DNA of 8,361 nt from Nitrososphaerota archaeon (lineage in GTDB: Archaea > Thermoproteota > EX4484-205 > JAAOZO01), in NCBI GenBank assembly GCA_011605715.1, contig JAAOZO010000113.1, positions 1 to 8,361 on the forward strand. Direction: 5' to 3'. Positions 4,922-8,361 of the stretch are shown here, piece after piece (positions within the stretch are counted from its first letter, which is position 1; every line of letters begins with the position of its first letter). The notes under the pieces are model-generated. The model was not told where the DNA came from. It did no database searches and saw only the letters and a list, made by a program, of their open reading frames with translations. Made by a program: the position numbers and the translations under genes.

Positions 4922-5073
4922 TTTTCATCTTTGCTTCTAGGTTATTGTGAGCATTACTTGAAAGAGAGAAGTTAGAATGAGTTTAGATATCTTCTTCAAA
5001 GTATTGTAAACGAAAAACCTAATAGATAAAGTTAAATTCCTTATTTTTAGCAACTGTAGCGTAAAATAAAGAA

Positions 5074-6540
5074 ATGAGCAAAGCACGAGTAGCGATAATA
5101 GGTGCAGGAATAGTAGGTGCAAGCATTGCAAGAGTGCTATCGCGTTATGAAAATCTTGAAGTTCACTTAATCGAGATGGAGGTTGATGTTGGATGGGGGG
5201 TTTCCAAAGCAAATACTGCTATACTTCATGCTGGTTATGATGATGATCCTAATCTTTATCCAAATAGAGCAAAGTATTGCGTAAGAGGAAACTACCTATG
5301 GCGAAAGTGGACCAAGCAACTTCAAATACGAGCGTCATGGAATGGTTCACTGGTTCTTTCTTTTTCAGAAGAAGACGAAGAAGAGCTGTACAACTTACTA
5401 GAACGAGGAGAAAGAAATGGAGTAAAAGGGTTGAGGATAATCGAGAAAGACGAGATTCAAAAGTTAGAGAAAAACGCGTCGCCAAGTGCAACTTTAGCAC
5501 TTTGGGCCCCAACTGCTGGTCAAATTTCTCCTTTCGAAGCTGTTACTGCTCTAGTTGAAAATGCAGTAGAAAATGGCGTAATTCTTCATCTTGAAACAAA
5601 AGTTTTAGACATTGTTGAAGATGGAACTAGAGTAACTAAACTTGTAACAAATAATGGAGAAATTGAAGTTGATTGGGTAATAAATGCTACAGGTCTTTAC
5701 GCTGATTATATAGCTGAGCTAGTTGGAGGAAGCGAATTTAAGATAACTCCAAGGAGGGGTGAATACTTCTTATTTGATAGTACTGCTGAACCAAAAGTTT
5801 CAAGAATACTCTTTCCAGCTCCAAAGCCTAAGTCAAAAGGCGTAGTTGTAACAACTACTGTTGATGGAAATTTAATGATTGGGCCAAATGCCACTGACTT
5901 ACCTGAGGAAGAAAAAGAAAATAAAGAAACTACACAGGAAGGCTTAGAAGAAGTTTGGATAAATGCCTCAAAGTTAGTTAAAAGTTTACCTTCGAAGAGT
6001 AAAGTAATAAAAACGTTTGCGGGACTAAGACCAGAACCAACTGGAGGCGATTTTATAATTAAACCCCACGATTCTTTACTTGGATTCATAAATGTTGCAG
6101 GAATGAGGTCTCCAGGACTAACATCCGCTCCCGCTGTCGCATATGAAATTCCGAAAATGTTACTACACCTTGGAGCTAGATTAGTTCTAAAGAAGAATTG
6201 GAATCCTACTCGAAAAAGGATAATCAGATTCTCAGAAGTTTCTAACAGAAGAAAAAATAAACTTATAGCAATGAATCCCCTATATGGAAACATAGTTTGC
6301 CAATGTGAAATGGTTACAGAAGCCGAGGTAGTAGAAGCAATAAGAAGAGGTGCAAGAACAATAGAGGGCGTAAAGCTCAGAACAAGAGCTGGAATGGGAA
6401 GGTGCCAAGGCGCTTTTTGTAGAGCAAAGATAGCAATGATACTTTCAAGAGAACTAAAAATTAAGCCATGGCAGGTAAGAGTAAAAGGAGCAGGTTCTGA
6501 AATTGGTGTTGGAGATTTGTTTAGTTTACTGCACGAGTGA
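5074..6540 (+). CDS. glpA: GlpA-like FAD-dependent glycerol-3-phosphate dehydrogenase with C-terminal [2Fe-2S] domain
   Basis: This 488-residue flavoprotein of the DAO/GlpA-LhgO superfamily oxidises glycerol-3-phosphate to dihydroxyacetone phosphate in its best-known members. The N-terminal FAD-binding GAGIVG (10-15) sits in a beta-alpha-beta fold. SKANTAILHAGYD (from Ser44) is the conserved substrate/FAD region of this family. A GLRPEPTGGDF-type stretch and the MRSPGLTSAPA segment in the second half match the conserved C-terminal FAD contacts. A BFD-like [2Fe-2S] domain follows, with Cys409-x-Cys411, then Cys444-x4-Cys449 after 32 residues. It probably passes electrons to the partner flavoprotein encoded next. 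There is no membrane segment. The ATG is the first good start, and its stop overlaps the next start. The same gene trio occurs in Thermococcales and other anaerobes. A related 2-hydroxyacid as substrate cannot be excluded, so the symbol reflects family rather than proven activity. Confidence 0.85.
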   Translation: MSKARVAIIGAGIVGASIARVLSRYENLEVHLIEMEVDVGWGVSKANTAILHAGYDDDPNLYPNRAKYCVRGNYLWRKWTKQLQIRASWNGSLVLSFSEEDEEELYNLLERGERNGVKGLRIIEKDEIQKLEKNASPSATLALWAPTAGQISPFEAVTALVENAVENGVILHLETKVLDIVEDGTRVTKLVTNNGEIEVDWVINATGLYADYIAELVGGSEFKITPRRGEYFLFDSTAEPKVSRILFPAPKPKSKGVVVTTTVDGNLMIGPNATDLPEEEKENKETTQEGLEEVWINASKLVKSLPSKSKVIKTFAGLRPEPTGGDFIIKPHDSLLGFINVAGMRSPGLTSAPAVAYEIPKMLLHLGARLVLKKNWNPTRKRIIRFSEVSNRRKNKLIAMNPLYGNIVCQCEMVTEAEVVEAIRRGARTIEGVKLRTRAGMGRCQGAFCRAKIAMILSRELKIKPWQVRVKGAGSEIGVGDLFSLLHE

Positions 6541-7802
6541 TAAAAATGTACACTTATGATCTCATAGTAATAGGAGGAGGCGCTTCTGGAATAGCTGCTG
6601 CTATAAAAGCAAAAGAACTTGGAGTGAAGAAAGTTGCTCTAGTGGACGAGAAAAGCTACCTTGGAGGTGTTCTGCCACAATGTATACACTCTGGCTTTGG
6701 ATTAGTTTACTTCAAGGAAGATCTTACTGGTCCAGAGTTTACAGAAAAATTAGTTCAAAAAGCGAAGAAGTTAAGCTTTGACGTCTATAGCGACACTTTT
6801 GTATTCAAGATAATTTATAGGGATTACTTTGAGAAACTTGTTTACGCAGTTTCAAAGCATGGAATTAAGAAGCTAAAAACAAAGACAATAGTATACTCTG
6901 CAGGATGTAGAGAAAGAAGTATCTATGAAATAGGTGTTGTTGGGAGTAGACCTTCTGGTATTTTCACAGCTGGGGAGGCTCAAACGTTAATGGACATTTA
7001 TGGAATAATGCCCGGGAAGAACATTGTAATAGTTGGCTCGGGTGATGTAGGACTAATAATGGCAAGAAGGTTTGCATTACAAGGGGCAAACGTTAAAGCA
7101 GTAATTGAAATAATGCCATACCCTGGTGGACTAACTAGAAATATAGTTCAATGTCTTAATGACTTTAATATTCCTCTTTTGTTAAGCCATTCTGTTTTAA
7201 GAGTTATTGGAAAAGATAGAATCGAAGAAGTTGAGGTTTGTAAGGTAGATGAAAGCAAAAAGTGTATTGAAGATAGTATTTTTAGAATAAAATGCGATAC
7301 TTTGATTATTTCAGCGGGGCTTGTTCCTAGAGTAGAGTTACTAGAAGACTTAGGAATTTCTATTGATCCGTTAACAAAAAGTGCAGTTGTTAACGATAGA
7401 CTGGAAACTTCTTTGCCTGGAATATTTGTAGCTGGAAATGCTCTAGTTGTCAACGATTTAGTTGACTATGCAGTAGAGCAAGGTGAGGTTGCAGCTCAAG
7501 GAGCAAGTGAATTTGTCTTCAACAATGGAATCAGTGCTGCGCAATGGAAAAAAATAAAACTCAATGGAAATATTAGATTCTTTGTTCCTCAACTCATAAG
7601 TGGAGAAAGGGATGTAATAATGTATGGTCGAGTTATTAGTCCGGAAGAGAAAGTTAAGCTTGAGATTAACGAAATCAAAAAAGAAATTTCCTTTTTTAGG
7701 GTAAGACCTTCAGAAATGATTAGGTTAAGATTGAACAAGGACGAACTAAGTAGTGTGAAAACTAAAAGTTTAACTTTTTCTATTTCTAAGAGAAGTGAGT
7801 GA
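6537..7802 (+). CDS. FAD/NAD(P)-dependent oxidoreductase, NADH-oxidase-like subunit of the glycerol-3-phosphate complex
   Basis: This 421-residue pyridine-nucleotide-disulfide-type flavoprotein has an N-terminal FAD site GGGASG (13-18), a second dinucleotide site GSGDVG (167-172) for NAD(P), and the C-terminal FAD motif GIFVAGNALVVNDLVDYA at about 295-315. Cys49 sits in the GGVLPQC-IHSGFG region typical of the NADH-oxidase-like partner of GlpA-type enzymes. There is no CxxC redox disulfide like that of dihydrolipoamide dehydrogenases. Likely role: takes electrons from the GlpA-like subunit through its [2Fe-2S] centre and passes them to NAD(P)+ or oxygen, or works in reverse. Two starts are possible: GTG at 6537, overlapping the upstream TGA as GTGA, or ATG at 6546, which has GAGTGAT at a better distance. 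The ATG would shorten the protein by three residues. The DUF1667 gene follows after six bases. Confidence 0.85.
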   Translation: MIKMYTYDLIVIGGGASGIAAAIKAKELGVKKVALVDEKSYLGGVLPQCIHSGFGLVYFKEDLTGPEFTEKLVQKAKKLSFDVYSDTFVFKIIYRDYFEKLVYAVSKHGIKKLKTKTIVYSAGCRERSIYEIGVVGSRPSGIFTAGEAQTLMDIYGIMPGKNIVIVGSGDVGLIMARRFALQGANVKAVIEIMPYPGGLTRNIVQCLNDFNIPLLLSHSVLRVIGKDRIEEVEVCKVDESKKCIEDSIFRIKCDTLIISAGLVPRVELLEDLGISIDPLTKSAVVNDRLETSLPGIFVAGNALVVNDLVDYAVEQGEVAAQGASEFVFNNGISAAQWKKIKLNGNIRFFVPQLISGERDVIMYGRVISPEEKVKLEINEIKKEISFFRVRPSEMIRLRLNKDELSSVKTKSLTFSISKRSE

Positions 7803-7808
7803 TCTAGC

Positions 7809-8198
7809 TTGAGTAACAAAAGAAAAGTAGTAAAGCTGACATGTATAGTTTGTCCAATCGGATGTGAAATAGAAGTTATTGCTGAAAATGGTAATATAAT
7901 TTCAATAAGTGGAAACAAATGCCCAAACGGTGAGAAATACGCAAAAGAAGAAGTTTTTCATCCGAAGAGACTGGCTTTTACAGTATTAAGGTGCAAAAAT
8001 GGAACCATGCCAACTGTAGCTGTGAAAACAAGTAAACCTGTCTCAAAGTTTTTGATTCCAAGCATAATGAAATATTTATCAAATGTTGAAGTTTCAGCTC
8101 CACTAAATGTTGGCGATGTTGTTGTACAAAATATTTTAGACTCTGGTGCAGATGTAGTCGTTACGAGAAGCGTAGATCTCTTAGAGTGCAACTCATAG
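7809..8198 (+). CDS. DUF1667 iron-sulfur protein, small subunit of the GlpA/NOX complex
   Basis: This 129-residue protein has four cysteines near the N-terminus, Cys12-x2-Cys15-x3-Cys19-x18-Cys38. The pattern resembles the N-terminal [4Fe-4S] site of molybdopterin oxidoreductases, which is why this family (DUF1667) is sometimes named after them. It has no molybdopterin domain. The KLTCIVCPIGC segment and the later FHPKRLAFTVLR segment are family hallmarks. Its usual neighbours are exactly the GlpA-like dehydrogenase and the NADH-oxidase-like flavoprotein, so it probably relays electrons within that complex or to an outside acceptor. The start is TTG, four bases after GTGATC, a fair ribosome site. 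Length agrees with the family. It ends the cluster, since the next gene has its own promoter. Confidence 0.85.
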   Translation: MSNKRKVVKLTCIVCPIGCEIEVIAENGNIISISGNKCPNGEKYAKEEVFHPKRLAFTVLRCKNGTMPTVAVKTSKPVSKFLIPSIMKYLSNVEVSAPLNVGDVVVQNILDSGADVVVTRSVDLLECNS

Positions 8199-8231
8199 AT
8201 AAGTGGACTTAAGCTTTAAGTAGTTAAGCTC

Positions 8232-8246
8232 AAAAACACTTATATA
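8232..8246 (+). promoter_or_regulatory. BRE/TATA promoter of the gene at the window end
   Basis: AAAAACACTTATATA gives a clear BRE plus TATA box. A start about 25 bases downstream falls near 8269, only a few bases before the ATG at 8275, so the mRNA would be near-leaderless. The first 13 bases are identical to the box at 4908-4920. Confidence 0.7.
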
Positions 8247-8274
8247 GGCTTCAATTATTTCTATAGAAGTAACT

Positions 8275-8361
8275 ATGAATGTGATAGACTTGTTGCCCCC
8301 ATGGGTTCGAGTGTATACGCCATTCATAGTGGCATGGATTGTGTCGGCTATTGTAATAATG
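8275..8361 (+). CDS. N-terminal end of a probable membrane protein (partial)
   Basis: From the ATG at 8275 the frame is open to the last base, giving 29 residues. A short polar/Pro-containing start (MNVIDLLPPWVRVY) is followed by a strongly hydrophobic run (TPFIVAWIVSAIVIM) that looks like the beginning of a transmembrane helix. The well-placed promoter just upstream supports a real start. There is too little sequence to name a family. Membership in the glycerol pathway is possible only by position. Confidence 0.6.
   Translation, partial: MNVIDLLPPWVRVYTPFIVAWIVSAIVIM

Larger units (their letters stand above)
4506..5073. other. 568-base stretch with no convincing protein gene
   Basis: Both strands were read. 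Only short overlapping open frames occur, with no family motif and no good ribosome site. The left edge should hold the promoter of the minus-strand gene; an AATAATATA-like stretch at about 4547-4556, read on the minus strand, is a weak candidate. The centre contains a tandem 8-bp repeat inside a long-range stem (4712-4753) and a bulged hairpin (4831-4854). The right edge has a good promoter-like box (4908-4920) about 150 bases before the GlpA-like gene. The segment around 4683-4717 is visibly richer in G and C than its surroundings, which in an AT-rich archaeon can mark a structured RNA. No tRNA cloverleaf and no complete C/D-box set were found. Confidence 0.5.

Noticed and set aside
4977..5009. 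Ten-codon leader-peptide-like ORF upstream of the GlpA-like gene
   Set aside because: It has no ribosome site, no regulatory codon run, and no attenuator structure. Ten codons readily arise by chance.
4937..5212. 91-codon minus-strand frame overlapping the start of the GlpA-like gene
   Set aside because: It is rich in Leu/Phe/His with no motif, is antisense to a well-supported gene, and has no credible promoter.
5706..6293. 195-codon open frame on the minus strand
   Set aside because: It lies entirely antisense to the GlpA-like gene. Its translation is rich in Ser/Phe/Leu low-complexity stretches with no family motif. The plus-strand frame has clear FAD and Fe-S motifs.
8207..8221. Small inverted repeat ACTTAA-GCT-TTAAGT after the DUF1667 gene as a terminator
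   Set aside because: The six-base AT-rich arms are weak and no T-run follows, so termination cannot be supported.

Overview
The window looks archaeal. Transcription signals are BRE/TATA-type boxes (an A-rich stretch followed by CTTATA or TTTAAATA) about 25-35 bases before start codons, gene ends carry plain T-runs, and ribosome sites resemble GGTGA/GAGGT. Half of the genes whose starts are visible use TTG. The DNA is AT-rich. The gene set (superoxide reductase, ferredoxin-type MinD ATPases, NifX-type proteins, iron-sulfur redox enzymes) points to an anaerobe, plausibly a thermophile. I cannot name the lineage.

Left part (1-3788, all on +): the tail of an unidentified gene (1-105) is followed by a separately promoted superoxide reductase (212-607) with a 15-bp palindrome just ahead of its promoter. 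Next comes a compact five-gene operon (763-3788). It encodes an extraordinarily aromatic small protein, a second small protein with an aromatic N-terminus and a coiled-coil C-terminus (DUF5320-like), a tandem NifX/NifB-type metal-cluster-binding protein, and two MinD/Mrp-type ATPases that each carry an inserted 2x[4Fe-4S] ferredoxin module. The operon promoter overlaps a perfect 9-bp-arm inverted repeat. This set matches the logic of the bacterial 'orange protein' (ORP) loci of Desulfovibrio: a NifX-fold protein that binds a metal-sulfur cluster plus paired MinD-ferredoxin ATPases. The ATPases probably assemble or deliver a metal-sulfur cluster to the NifX-like protein. The job of the aromatic proteins is unknown.

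Middle (3789-5073): one convergent gene on the minus strand (3825-4505) encodes a highly charged protein of unknown function with a better-ordered C-terminal third. It is followed by about 570 bases without a convincing gene. That gap holds a bulged hairpin, a long-range stem, an 8-bp tandem repeat and a good promoter-like box.

Right part (5074-8361, +): a tightly packed three-gene cluster encodes a GlpA-like FAD glycerol-3-phosphate dehydrogenase with a C-terminal [2Fe-2S] BFD domain, an NADH-oxidase-like flavoprotein, and a DUF1667 iron-sulfur protein. Together they probably form a soluble glycerol-3-phosphate-oxidising complex that passes electrons through FAD and Fe-S centres to NAD(P) or another carrier. 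The window ends in the first 29 codons of a probable membrane protein with its own promoter.
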